Source: Deuterostichococcus epilithicus (taxonomy: Eukaryota > Chlorophyta > Trebouxiophyceae > Prasiolales > Stichococcaceae). Taken from it: DNA of 64,000 nt. The stretch spans positions 1,488,001 through 1,552,000 of the forward strand of contig JAVTLE010000014.1 of the NCBI GenBank assembly GCA_033439295.1, given 5' to 3'. Below the pieces are notes generated by a model. That model had not been told where the DNA came from. It made no database searches and saw nothing but the letters and a program-made list of their open reading frames with translations. How positions within the stretch are numbered: position 1 is the stretch's first letter; every line of letters begins with the position of its first letter. Positions 46,200 to 58,700 of this stretch are shown piece by piece. The position numbers and the translations under genes were made by a program.

Positions 46200-47715
46200 T
46201 CACTCCTTGAGCAGCTCAGGGTGCTTCGTCCAGAAGGCGTCACCAATTATGTCCTCGTGCAACACGGTGCACTCGTTCCTGGCGCGCCGTACTTCTGTGC
46301 CGTCCGGCATCGATTTCACAATGACCTGCTTTTGCTGCCAGATGAGAACGCTGCCCTGCGGCGCAGATGGCCACAAGCAGATTGCCGTTTGCCGTATCAA
46401 TGCAGATGTCAGCCAGTGAAGCCAAGGCTGACGACATTTTCAAGAGCTACTGGAACGCAGAGCAGCGCCGAGTCGGTAGCTACCTTGCGAAACTGCACAG
46501 GCAGCGCACTGTAATTTATGCCAAACTGCGAATACAGCAGCTCGTTCTTGTCCTGCGTCACCGTCCCCTGCATGTCATAAAAACCCCGATCCTTCGGGCC
46601 TGATGAGCTTGTGTGCAGCAGTGGGTCATTGTGCTGGGGCAGGGAAAGCTGGGGCAGGGAAAACTTCAAGGTTGGAAGAGCAACATCGCACGGAACTGGC
46701 ACTCGAAGCAGTTTGGATGTCAAATCGTCCCACCTTGAGCGCGGCCTGGGCCTCCTGAGCTGTCCTGCCGGATTGAACCAGCGCCCAGTAGCACGTGTTG
46801 TACTGCACCCGCCACAAAGGAGCATGACCGACAGCGCTTTTGCTGTGTGTCCAGAGGCTGTGCTCCAGCATTGCCTATACCGGGTGACGGCAGACCGCCA
46901 TGCCAGTTGTGCTGTGACCAACTCACTGCCTACCTGGTTGTTAATGTGGGTGTCTGCCTGCCGCCAGGACAGGTAGTCGCGCATGTTCTGGTCTGAGGGG
47001 TACAGCACGGCCCGCGCGTCAAACACTGGCGTTGCCTGCAGCTGTACGTCTGGCAGCTGCTCTGCCCAGTGGCGCACGTAGTTGCTGCTGAAGCAGGAGC
47101 ATATCAGCGAGACCAGCTTCGAGGCCCGCCGCCCTGCATTCACGAGGTGGCGCATCCTCAGAGCTGCATGACAGACGGGGCACGAGCGGACGAAATCTGC
47201 AGGTTGAGCCAGTTCGGTCCCCGAACGCACCGTAGAGCTCCGTCGACCTCCGCAGAACGAAGCTGTACTCGTCGCTCTCGCCATAGGCAATGATGATGTC
47301 CCTGAACTCGTGCATGACCGCCTGCGAGTGTATGCAACTCTGAGGCAACGGTCCTGTCACATGACGCAGCCGACAAGCTACGCCATGCAGCGTGCACAAG
47401 CTGGACTGAACTGACCTTGGCGGCGCAGTCCATGAGCATCAGCGCCCGCGCATCATTTGGCTTCTCAAAGCCGTGGGCAGCAGAAAACCTGCGAAAGGCC
47501 TACAGATTTGAGTCGTGTAGTGTGGCACGAGTTCATGTCAGCAGGCCAGCATGGGGATGATGCATGTCGGTACAGGCCTGGCTCGAAGACGCCGCCAAAG
47601 CGCAGGCGCACTTTGTAAAGCCTTTGCCGTCAAGCCTGACGACGATCCAGCAGCCCGGCAGCAGTCTGTCATCCGACTCAAACTGCTTGACGTACTCAAA
47701 TTTGCTTTTCGACAT
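46200..47715 (-). CDS. THG1: tRNA-His guanylyltransferase (Thg1)
   Basis: Seven exons: 47715-47612, 47488-47416, 47321-47231, 47133-46934, 46802-46734, 46567-46484, 46355-46200; in phase, 258 residues, within the normal range. The enzyme adds the extra G at position -1 of tRNA-His by 3'-5' polymerisation, essential for histidyl-tRNA charging. Seen: start [28 protein letters not shown] (metal Asp), [12 protein letters not shown] (second metal Asp plus Glu), [36 protein letters not shown] (HINN motif), [19 protein letters not shown], and KGSVLIWQQ near the end. All catalytic residues are present. Divergent from the ABHD13-like gene with about 450 bases between starts. Confidence 0.95.
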
Positions 47716-48161
47716 CGCAACAGCTACAGTCTGAACTCACACAGGCGGGCCGCCGCACAAACCTCAAATCCCCAAGTGCCTCCTCGGTGCGATACGCCAC
47801 CCAGGCACGAGGCATCACACGTCGAATGCTGCGAGCATTCGCTGGCTGATGTTGTCCTGCAAACTACGGGAATGCGCACGCATGCGAGGGCTGGCATGCA
47901 ATTGCCTTGCAACCTGCCCCCCTGTGGCGGAAACCTTTTCGTGCCTCACGAAACATCGTCTGCCCAAATGCATCAGTTGCACACGGTTCACATATCACTT
48001 GGATGATGTCGAGTCTCATCTGCAGCGTGACCAGTCTGCGGACGAAACTACAATACAGCTCCCCCATTTGGATCACTTTGAGAAGCTGCTGTGAAAGTAT
48101 ATCTCGAGAAAGTCCTTACAAACTCGTTCACAGGAAACTCGACTAAGATCGGAGGAGCCGG
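47716..48161. promoter_or_regulatory. Divergent intergenic region, Thg1 / ABHD13-like gene
   Basis: About 450 bases between head-to-head starts; no exon or named element recognised. Confidence 0.4.
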
Positions 48162-50612
48162 ATGGACGTAATGACCTGGCTGCTCCGCATCTTGTATGGG
48201 GTACGACCGTACGCTGCACCCAAGCGGTCGGGCTGCAGCGCAATAATGTCAGACTTGAGCTCACACCTGCCACAGACATGAAACAAGACCTGGTATCTTC
48301 CATGTCTGCAGAGCGCTGGAGTGGCGGGTCTGGGGCTGTCGCTGATGTACATGCTGCAGGAGAAGCTGGTGCGCGGCGCCGCCCTTATACCCCCTAATGC
48401 ACATGTGATGCTATGCGCACTGTCCGCCATGCCTGCAAGAGCTGGGGACGCTGGCAGATTTTGGCTTCGAACAGAGAGGCTCCGGAACTGCCGCGTAGAT
48501 ATATGTGCCGCGCATCCCGGGCGTGTCGAGCGACTTTGTGTATACACCAGACCAGTTCAACTTCTCCTTTGAGGTAAAGGCCTTCTTTCCGCCTGATCCG
48601 TCGATGCGCATGAAGGAGGCCCATTCCTCCATGGCTGTGGTCAGTATATCATAAATCTGTCAGCCCTCCTCACTGGCTCTGCCCACTATCCTACCCACAT
48701 CGCCTCACCTCGCCACCATGTGTTCCCACCTTGCAGGATGTGTGGCTGACGGCAAAGGACGGCGTCAAGCTGCACGCGTGGTTCATGTGGCCCAAGGACT
48801 GGGAGCCGGCGGCGCTGGCCAGCAAGCCCACCATACTGTTCTTTCAGGAAAATGCGGGCAACATGTCCTGGAGGCTGCCCTTTCTGCGCATGCTGGCGCG
48901 CTTCCTGGACTGCAGCATCCTCGCGCCCAGGTGGGCTCCACGGAGCTGTCGGCTGAAGAGGTTGAGAAGCTGCCGGGCTCAAACTTTGATCCCGTCTGTC
49001 ACAATCTGGATCCGGCTGCCTCCAACATGCGGCTGGTCCAGCACGCAGGTCCTGTCACTGAGCTCGTGCTGCACCGATCCCTTCCCAGGATCACTTGCGA
49101 GCGCACTCGTCTGCGTTCGTTCGCAGCCGAGCGGTCATCAACCAATCTGCCTGCCCTGCAGCTACCGGGGGTACGGCCTCAGCGAGGGCCGCCCAAGCGA
49201 GCGCGGCCTGCAGCTGGACGCCCAAGTGGCGCTCGATCACCTCCTAGAGCGCACAGACATAGACAGGTGCTGCATCCGTAGCGCCCCTGGGTCACTGGCC
49301 ATCGTGTTCTCCTCGTGTCTGGCTGGCATTAGTCGGTTGCACACACCGGCGTGGAGGGTCCTGTTATCGGCAGGGCATCGCTGAGAGTGGCTGTGCATAT
49401 TGCGCTGCGCAGGGACAATCTCGCGGTGTTTGGGCGGTCGCTGGGCGGCGCCGTGGCCATCCACCTGGCCGCTTGCAATCCAGACAAGGTGCGGCATCCA
49501 CCTTTCGTCACCTATCAATTCTCTACAGCAGATGAATCGATGTGTTCGAAGGCACCTGCTGTGTTGTCAGCACAGGTTTTCAGCTTGCAAAATCACAAGC
49601 CGGCCGCCTATTCCGTGCAGATCAAGGCGGTCATTGTTGAGAACACCTTCACGTCCATCGAGGAGGTGGCGCCACGACTGTTCCCGCTGTTGGGCCTGTT
49701 CATCGGCCCCAGCAGGTAGGTGTAGGCAGCCCTAAAGACTCTGACACCCTACTCGAGCAAACTGCAGCCTGCCGCCCCGGCGTGCATGGATGTCCCTTCA
49801 TGTCCGCGAGCTGCATGGTGGTGTGCTTCACGCCCGCCAGCGCGCTGTTGCCCCTGCTGAACCGACCAGACAATCTCGTCACTGCTGCTGATCGCACTCG
49901 CCCATTGTGGCAGGTTCTTCAACTTCCTGGTGCGCAACAAGTGGGAGAGCAAGCGGGACATTCGGCACCTGGCAAAGCTGCCAGTATTGCTGCTGTCGTC
50001 GCTGCAGGTGCGAGCCTGTGCACCCTCTGCTGCTGCAGAGCCTCCGATGTGCTAGGCTGCATCTCACATACCACCAAGGCATGCGATACCAGTGCGGCAG
50101 CATGAATGCTCAATGTCATGTGCCCTTCTGGATGAACTTCATGGTCATCACTTGCGCGCATATAACTGCGCAGGACGAGATGCTGCCACCGGAGCAGATG
50201 CGGCGACTGTACGACATCCTACAAGCGGCGGGCAGCAAGCACGTTGTGTGGACAGAGTTCCCAGAGGGGACGCACATGGAGGCGTACGAGGTCTGCCGGC
50301 AGCAGTACTGGCCTGCGATGCGGGAATTTTTTGAGCACTACGTGCTGACGGGTACGCTGGTTGACTTTCACAGTGTCGCATTTCCCCCCTTTGAAAGAGG
50401 CTCTTCCCAAGCGCTTGTTTTGCTGAGCAATTGTGGATGCAGTGTAGCCGAGGCAGATATTCTACTCTGTTCTAATCTGGAAGGCTGACTGCAGCCGTTG
50501 CGCTGCAGACGGAACGGCGGGTGTCAAGGCGGCACATGAAGAGGCAGCGCCGGCAATCAAGGATGCGGCGCCAGACGCGAAGGTTGCCGCCCCCGATAGG
50601 TCGGATCTCTAG
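48162..50612 (+). CDS. ABHD13/BEM46-like alpha/beta hydrolase
   Basis: Ten exons: 48162-48200, 48312-48368, 48499-48573, 48737-48930, 49162-49266, 49413-49488, 49621-49715, 49914-50007, 50174-50351, 50509-50612; in phase, 338 residues, like animal ABHD13. N-terminal membrane segment AGVAGLGLSLMYMLQ follows MDVMTWLLRILYG. Family marks: IYVPRIPGVSSDFVYTP, FQENAGNMSWR (oxyanion strand), SYRGYGLSEG, nucleophile serine in FGRSLGGAVA, VENTFTSIEE, acid residue in LQDEMLPP, and histidine in PEGTHMEAYE. So the Ser-Asp-His triad is complete. The family is membrane-bound and possibly acts on lipids or thioesters; its substrate is unknown. The last exon adds an Ala/Asp/Lys-rich tail. Confidence 0.93.
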
Positions 50613-51448
50613 TTTGGACCAGATTCAGCTCGGGAACTCGACTCACCACCTAGCTACCCTGCAGCATCGGTGTTGTCTATGGGCCAAAGATCGTCTTGAC
50701 GTTTGGGCGTTTCTTTGAATTCTTGCACTGGTCCTGTTGGAGAAAATGGACGCTGTTTGACGCCACTGCAGATGCAGGTATTTCACATTTGCAGTCATTC
50801 CTGACACCGTCGCCGTGCAGACCTGGACGCGGGCTGCACGCTATGGGGCCACTGAGGGGAGATCGGCTGCTGGCCAGGCATATGCCACCTGAGGGCCCAT
50901 GTTGCTAACAACGACCTTTGCAGCGTGCCCGCAGTGCCCATGTTCTGCCGAAGCAGCTGGCGCTGCGTTGCCAGTGCATTGGTGTGTATGAAATCGCTTG
51001 CAAGGCTTCGTGAGCAGCGGCCCAATTGGCAGGAATGGCTTGCAGATGGGAAGGCCGCCTCAAAAACAGCAGTAATGCCGAGCATCGGGAAGGGACACAG
51101 GAAGTGGACATGCACCCGACCTGAGGACGATTTGAAAGGCAGTTGCACTCGAAAGGCCTGATCAGAAAGGCACTGAGCCTGTGCACGGCGGTCGTCGGCG
51201 GGACAGACGTGTCGTGTCGTCATGCGACACCTCAGACCGCAGGCCACACAGGCAATCTCTCAGAACCACTTGCGCCTGATCAAGCCGGACAGCTTCTTAC
51301 TTTACTCTGCCACCCAGCCAAGACGTCATGGCAGCTGCACAGGCGTGCTCATGCACGTCCTTGGGCCTCAGCAGACCAACTCGGTACGTCCAGCGTTCGT
51401 ATGTGCACTGCAGCTTGCCGACGACTTTGTGTGGTGTGGTCTGCCGAA
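50613..51448. other. Tandem intergenic region before the one-helix gene
   Basis: 0.8 kb with the ABHD13 3' UTR and the one-helix promoter. Frames are short and do not resemble protein. An ATG at 51328 begins a second candidate leader for the next gene (see there). Confidence 0.35.
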
Positions 51449-52112
51449 ATGGTTCTGCGAGCTTTAGTCGGCGTGGCGGCAGCGTCCCCGCGATCTCCAC
51501 TGGTAAGGCCATCCGGACGCAAGCTGCCTTGAGTAGTCGCTCACACCCTCTCCCTGGGTGTGTACAGGTTGAGGTTGCGGCAGCTCTCATTGAGGGCGAA
51601 TTGCCAGCAGCCGCGCGGGCGTCGCGCAGCAGTGCTGGTGGAAGCTGCGGCAGACTTCAGCAACGGCGCAAATGCTCCCAAGGTGAACGGGGTGTTTGAT
51701 TCAAACCGTTTCATCTAGCTTGACATACTTGCAAATCGCATGTCTTGATTGCCACACATAGATACTTGGCTGTGCTCATTTGCAGGAGGTCTCGCAGCCA
51801 CCCAGGCAGCCTCAAGTGCCGCCAGCGCGCTTTGGCTTCAATGACAACGCCGAGCGGATCAACAGCCGAGCATGCATGGTACGGCCGTCATTACAGTGCT
51901 GCATTGTTGCTACAACTCACTTGGACGGCTGTTGCTGGCAGAGCTGGGAGCAGATAGGCCCCGCGTTCCACAATGCATCCTGGATCAAGAGGTCCTGTGC
52001 GCCCACGCAGATCGGTTTCTTTGCCCTGATCTTGGTGGAGGCGATCACCGGCCAGGGCTTATTGCAAACGCTGGGCATCACGGTCGGCCGTGGCATCGGC
52101 TTCGAAATCTGA
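51449..52112 (+). CDS. One-helix light-harvesting-like protein (OHP/HLIP), chloroplast
   Basis: Four exons: 51449-51502, 51584-51682, 51786-51878, 52011-52112; in phase, 115 residues. Leader: Arg/Ser/Ala-rich transit peptide ending near VLVEAAADFSNGANAPK. Mature part: Pro-rich QPPRQPQVPPARFGFND, then a single helix with the chlorophyll-binding pattern ExxNxRxxM (AERINSRACMIGFFALIL), VEAITGQGLLQTLG and the end VGRGIGFEI. OHPs sit in thylakoids and bind chlorophyll during photosystem II assembly and high-light protection. The last intron cuts the motif between ACM and IGF. An alternative leader from ATG 51328 (exon 51328-51383, then 51414-51502) is transit-like but leaves the wrong phase for exon 2, so I prefer 51449. 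Acceptor of exon 2 chosen by phase. Confidence 0.83.
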
Positions 52113-52734
52113 CCTGTGCTACGCGGGCGGGTGGGAATGGTTTGTGGGGCCGTGGGATCGGGGCTGGGTCGTGGGATTCGGATCGCAGTAACTTGGTTTT
52201 CGTTTGAGCAGATGAGCATCGAAGGCGGTGGGGCTCCGCCAGCTTCAAACATGTTTGCCTGCGGCCATATAACGAGGTGAACACATTTGCAGACCTTTGG
52301 TTCTGGGCTTGCTGTGAAGGACTACCTACCTCTAGAGACACCTAGGTATCTCTAGACCCAGCAGCGCTGTGGAGCCCAGAGCTGTGGATATCAAGGTGAC
52401 AAGATGAGACACAATGCCTGCATACCAGCCTGTCTTGTCCACGTACACATCGATGATTCTCGCGTTGACAACCAAAGCCGGTCGATAGGTATGAACAGCG
52501 GGTTGTGCCAACAAAAACCAAAGGCCGAGTGTCATGGCAGCACAGAAGTTAGGTGAACACAGAAGCCAACCGAGGTTTCACCGAATTTCAGATACAACCC
52601 CGTGCAGGCGCAACCCTCTGCGACCGTTGTCACTCATCTGGCATAAAGAGATGTGAGGCACTATCCTCCGATGGAGGGGGTCATTGCTGGAAAGTTGAAT
52701 AGGCGCTGGACCACCCAAGGTCACCGCTTCAAGG
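52113..52734. other. Convergent intergenic region, OHP / TBC gene
   Basis: Tail-to-tail spacer. No exon; no TGTAA seen on either strand. Confidence 0.4.
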
Positions 52735-55700
52735 TCACCTGGGCACTGGCCGCAGGTTGCCAAACTCCTCGAACAGCGCCATCTGCTGCTTGACGCGCCC
52801 CAGGGCCTCCTTGCCGCGTGCTGCTGCGGCGGCATCTGTGATCGAAGCGGGCGCCCCACCACTGCTGGGGGAACGCCCCGGGGAGTCGCGCCGCCGGGAG
52901 GCCACCTGTCTGATGCTGGCAGCGCTGCCGGCGTACTGCTGCTCCTCCGAAACGCCGCCGTTGGTGAACGACTCGGCGTCCAGCGGCTGGCGCGGCAGGC
53001 TGGGTATGGCCCTGCTGTGCCGCACGCAGCACATCAAGCGACACCGATGATCGCATCAGCGCGGCTCATGTGCCCAACTCAGGTGTTGGGCAGGGCCTGC
53101 GCTCCAGCTGCAGGCAGTAGCGAGGCACTCGGATGAGGAGTGCATGAGGAGGTTACCTGATGCCTGCGGTGCCGGACGCCAGCAGCGCCGCAAAGTCAGC
53201 GCCCGTAAAGTCGGAGCTGCCGTCCGGCGACGGCAGCGACACCCCAGCCACGCCAGCGCCTTCCAGTGCGCATGCCGGCATGCTCTGCGTGACCAGGCTG
53301 CCGGCGGCGGCGGTCGCGGCCGCGGCGGCGGGGCCTGGGCTGTTCAGCCCGCCGCTGTGCTGCCGCTCGAGCGGCGAGGTGCTGATCGCGCGACGCACAC
53401 TGGCGGGGCCTGCCGCGGCGGCATCCGAAGAACAGCTCGCCGCTGCGACCCGCTGCTGCGCCCGCGCCAGCGGCCCGTGCGCCGGCGGCGGCGGCGCCGC
53501 AGATGGCGCGGCCGAGCAGCCAGCGAGGCCCCCGTTGCTGCGGACGCCCTCGCGTCTCCGCCCGGCAGGCCGCCGAGCTCGCGNCCNNNNNCGAGCCGCC
53601 ACCGACGGTCGCTGCGCGGGGCCGCCCGGCTGCGCCGTTGGCCGCGCGCTGCCCGATGGCCCGGTCGGCGGCAGTCGAGAAGGTGCTGCTGCGAGTCAGG
53701 GGCGCCAAAGCTGCGCCTGACAGCAGGTCGTCCGGAAGCTGTGTCTGCGCATGCTCCTGTGCGTGCTCCTGCATGTGCAAAGTAGGAAAAGAATCGCCGC
53801 AGCTACGCAAGTACACACACAAGTATGCACCCATCGGCACCATGACTCACTACGACCCACATCAAGGGTGAATGAGTCGGAGAGCAGCGGCGCGCAGGCT
53901 GTACCGAATGCGGGCAGCAGCCTGGGCAGCGCTCACCTGTGACGTGAGCGTGCGGCGCAGTTCCGCCGCTGAGGGCGGCCGCCCCTGGGCCAGACCAGGG
54001 TAGGCGTGTGCTGGCAGTGCACCGCCATTGGCCAGCGGCGGCCGCAGCCGCGGTGATGCCTCCGAGCCCCTGGCGCCGCTGCGCGGGCTGTTGCTGTCGG
54101 CAGGCCACAGGCCGCCACCACTGCCCAGGCATTGTAGGCCCTCGCCGCTGCTGGCGCGGCTGCACTCGCCATCAGAACCCGCCCGTTGCAACTGCAATGT
54201 CGGCCCCAGGCTGGAGCGTTGGGCGCCGGGACGCTGCGCGGGAGTGCAGTCGCTGGAGCGCCGGAACTCGCCGAAGACAGCGCCGAATGCAGTGTCCGGG
54301 GCCTGGGCCCCGCGCCCACTGTCCCGCCGCAGGCTGGTTCTCCCGTGCACGGAGCGCCTGCCGTCACAGCAAGTGACGCTCGGTGACGGTGAGTGTGAGT
54401 TCGTCAGTGCGACCCGAGTACGTTCAAGCCATGCACACTCTCAAGCCACCAGTGGTCGATGTCCTCAGCAGGCTCGAGGGCCAAAGACCACGGGTACCTT
54501 GCAAGCGTGGGGCGTCCGGCGGGTGGCACTGCCCCCTTGGCTGGTGATGCCACCAGAGCTCCGAGCTGCGCTGAGCCTCTTGCGGCCCACTTGGGCGGCG
54601 GAGGAAGCGGCGTCATCACCGTTGCCGGTGTCTGCATCAGTGGCAGCGCCACTGGGTCAGCTGTGATCGCAGCGCTTCGCCCCAGGGTGGCGCATGGCAT
54701 GGCAGGTCCTGGCCCTTCACCACCTGTTGCTGTGCAGCCTCCAGCGCAGCATAAGGTTGCGGGCGATGGGCAGTTGCTGAAGGCAATAGCTGCGCGCCCC
54801 CAAGTGCAGCCATCGCTCAACGCCATCGCACGCCAAAGATCCTGAGCTCTGCTCACGCAGGATCTGCTTGGCCCACCTCTGGCGGGCTGTAGCCGCTGGC
54901 GGCGCTGTCCGAGCCACGGGTACCAGCCACCGCCGCCGCGGCCACCGCAGCGGCTGCGGCACCACCGGGCGCAGCCCGCTGGCTGACCTCCACTTCGTTT
55001 CGCTTGACGGCCTCCAGCACCGTCTCGCTGCCGAGCGTCTGCTCCAGGATCTCCACCTGGGCGGGGCTCCACGGCGCGGAGAGCGCCTCCGTCAGGATCT
55101 CCTGCGGCATGGCGGGCGGGCCATTAGGACACACCCAACAGCTTTCAGCACGCTTGCGCACGACCGGCAGGAAGCACGGCGCAAGGGGAAACCCCTGCCA
55201 TCCAAGCTTGGCGAGGTGACTTGTCTCACGGCAGACTTCCTTGATCACAGCATGAGAGCGGGCAGCATTCCAGGTGGGGGCCGGCGCACCTGCAGCAGGC
55301 TGGGCTCCCAGTTGGGGACCTCATTCTTCATGAACTCCACCATCTCCTCCATCTCCCGCATCTCCAGCAGCCGTGCCTCGCACGCCTTGATGAGCCCCAG
55401 CGACACCTGCACAGCCGGCGCCAGGACCCGCTCAGGCGGCGACTGCACCCTAAGGAGCTGACCTGCCGCGGCGTCGGCCCCGCAACAGGGACGCAACTGT
55501 TGCATTGACGATCGTGTGCTGTCACCAAATTGACGCTGCGGGTGCAGCCAGGATGCCAGAGCCTGGCATGCGGCCTTCAGCGCTTTTGTGGCAGCCTGTC
55601 GCCTCCGCGCGATCCAGCTGCTATGCTGCAGTGCTACTGCGCCTTTGCCAGTAGCCATGTCACAGACTGGAAGATACAGGGCCGGGATTGGACGGCACTG

Positions 55701-58700
55701 TCCAGCCAGCTGGCCCAGAGTGCATCGCTGCAGCAGTCCACGATGTCTGCTGCCACTGCTATGGCATCTGGGGCTGCGCCACAGTCCCAGCTGCCATGGC
55801 AGCACAGCAGCGGCGGACATCGTGAACTGCTGCTGGGATGAGGCCATGCCCAGCTGGCTGGACAGCGTCGTCCGGGCCTGTGCTTTCCGGTCATTCACAT
55901 GGGCGTCAGCAAAGTCGCAGGAGCGCTTGTCCGACTGTTGCTGAGCCCGCACGATCAGGAGGGCTGCCCGGACACAAACCCTGACGCACCTTCATCATGG
56001 GCTCGCTGTAGCTGTCGGTCAGTAGCACGTCCATGACGCGGGAGGCGAACGAGAGCGGGAAGGCGGAAGCAAAGACGGTGAGCAGCCACGCCGACATGTA
56101 CAGCACCGGCAGGCAGCCGCGCTCCTCCATGTGCGTCGCCAGCTTCGGCGGCATCAGCCGCCCGACCTGCCACAGCCGCACCTGCGGGCAGGCAGGGGGA
56201 TGGAGTGTGGGTCGCTTCCAGAAGTTTGTGCCCGTAGTAAAGGGCGGCTCGCACTCCGAATTGGGCCGCAGGTTGCACACGGCCCATGTGCAATGTCTTC
56301 AGGATCTGTGAGCCCGACGGAGGCGGGTAAAACATGCGTGTCCAAAGCCAGGCTTCGGTGAGTCTGCTGTGTGGGGACGCTGCTGGCACCGCCGATCCAC
56401 CGCCGTCCACGATTGACAGCCACGCAGGGCTTCGTGCCCTCGCTGGAGCATGCGAGCGTGAGGCTGCAGGCGTGTCCGAGTCTCCCAAAGACCCTCGATC
56501 AGACCTACCTGCAGCCAGGCGAGGTCCTGCTTGTACAGCTCCCGCATGTGGCGGTGCTGCATGAGGACCACCAGCGCGCCGTAGGCGTCCGCCTCGCTGG
56601 GTAGGTACATCAGCAGCACGCCCGCCAGGAAGTTCATGCCTGCAGTCAGGCAGGGGTCCAGGCGTGAAGAGGGAGAGGCGCGCGATGTTCACACTGTTCT
56701 GCCTCGTGGGAACGTATGCAGCAGAATGGCGGCAGCCAGACACCTGAACAGGGTGACGAAGTCTGCAGCAAATCTGGAGGAGGGGGGGAGGGGNGGGGTT
56801 GCAGGGATACGCTGTCAAAGATGCGGACAGGACGTCCGGCGCACGCAGACAGGGCACCCACCTTGGCAGTAGCCAACCTGCGGCCATAGGTGGCACAGTG
56901 TCAGTAGGTTGGATTGCAAATGTTGCCACGGCACGTCAATACACCATCAATCCTACAAGAGCCACGTGTGGGGCGGAGTCAGCTGGCAGCGCATCTAGGT
57001 GGCAGGCACCAGCTCCCCACCTCCGGGTCCAGGGCAGCATATGCTTTGAGGACATTCATCAAACTTTGCACGCCCTTGCCGGTCGCAAACCTGCAGTGTG
57101 GGGGGAGCTGGTCTACAGCATTTTTTGGCGGAAACCGAAAAAGGCTGAGTCGGCTTTCCGCCGGGCACCCTCCACCGCGCGGTGTGAGGTCAGCATATCA
57201 CTGGAAACGGGGGGGCGCCACACGCACTTTGCGACCTCAGGGAACGTCCTGTTGACGTCCTTCTCGATGTCAAAGGCCACCTCCTCCGGCAAGTCACTCT
57301 GGCCCTGCAATCACAAGGAACCCAGGGTGACCCACCCGGCCTGGTTGCAGACAGCCAGCCGCCCATGCTTGCAGCGCACGCCACCACAAGCAGTGCAGCA
57401 CAGCACGCTTGTGTCCCTGTACAGGCCCAGACCTTCGCGAACATCGCAGGGTAAGACTGCGCTGCTGTGGTACCCAGCCGGTGCCGGTGCAGGACGGACA
57501 GCCTGCGCACATAGCATGTCCATGCCTCGGGTCCTAATTTCGGGTCCTGATGAGACTGGGGCACAGAACGGCTGAGCTTAGTTGCATTGGGCACCGCAAC
57601 AAGGCAAGCACACGACTTGCCCTCGGGGCGTCGCAGAAGACAAAAGTCTGAAAACTCACCACAGCTCCGTGCGCATCTTGCGCTGCACCGCATACCAGCA
57701 GTTGCGGCCGACCTGCAGATCCACAAACTCCTCCTCCCCCGCCCACTGCCGCTCCTTGACGCCGCCCACATTGCGGAACGTGGGGATGGACGCGAGGATG
57801 GTCTTGAGGCCTCCTTGCAGCGGCGGCATCCCTGACCACGCTCACACTGCATGCGGCAGGGCTCATGCCATGAGGATGGTGGGCATGGAAACGCGCGGCC
57901 AACAACGTGCGCCATTCGAAGCTGAACAGGGTAGTAAAGACGGGGGCAAATCTCCTGTGCAGCAGTGTGCGCTGCATGACGCGCTCGCAACCCTGCCGCT
58001 GCTCGAGATGCATCGCGATTCAAGGCACAGATCTTCTATCAGGTCCGAATCAACGCGGATTGCTGTGCATGCTGCGCAAAGCAGCATGCGACCGGGGCTT
58101 CAGCGACAGCACAGCACCGGGAAGTTGGTAGTTCAACACAGCACTGCCCGAAGCTACTGCCGACGCATGACGCACCACCGTCGACATGGCGAGGCAGAAG
58201 AGCCACGAAGCTGCTCTAAGAATGAATTGCCTTCAGAACCTCTTCGGATACTGACCAGAATAGGCAGAAGTGCACAGGACGCTTACCTGAGGTGCAGGCC
58301 TGCCTCAGCTGCGCGATGGCTGCATGCGGCCTCGCAAACGATCTCGTCGGCTGTCTCAGGATCCTGCGCGGACAGATTGTTGACAAAACAGCACCAGCGC
58401 TCACAGCGGTCGTGTCGTATTACTGCGAAGCACGTGGTTGCAGCGGGTGAGCACGGTGGGCAGGGCGATCGAGAGCAGACGTTGGAGGCGATGGAACGCG
58501 AGGGTGGCTTGCGTTTGCGGTTTCCACCTACATCGCGCGAAGGCGCTCCGCACACGGAGTACTTCTCTCGGCCTTTTCGAAGACCCTTTCCCGCTGCACT
58601 GTCATACGGCGGCTGCATTACTGGCCAAAAATATATTGGAATAAAGCGCCGGCGTTTAGAATATGGTCAAGAGACAGCGCGAGCGGATACAATGCTGTTG

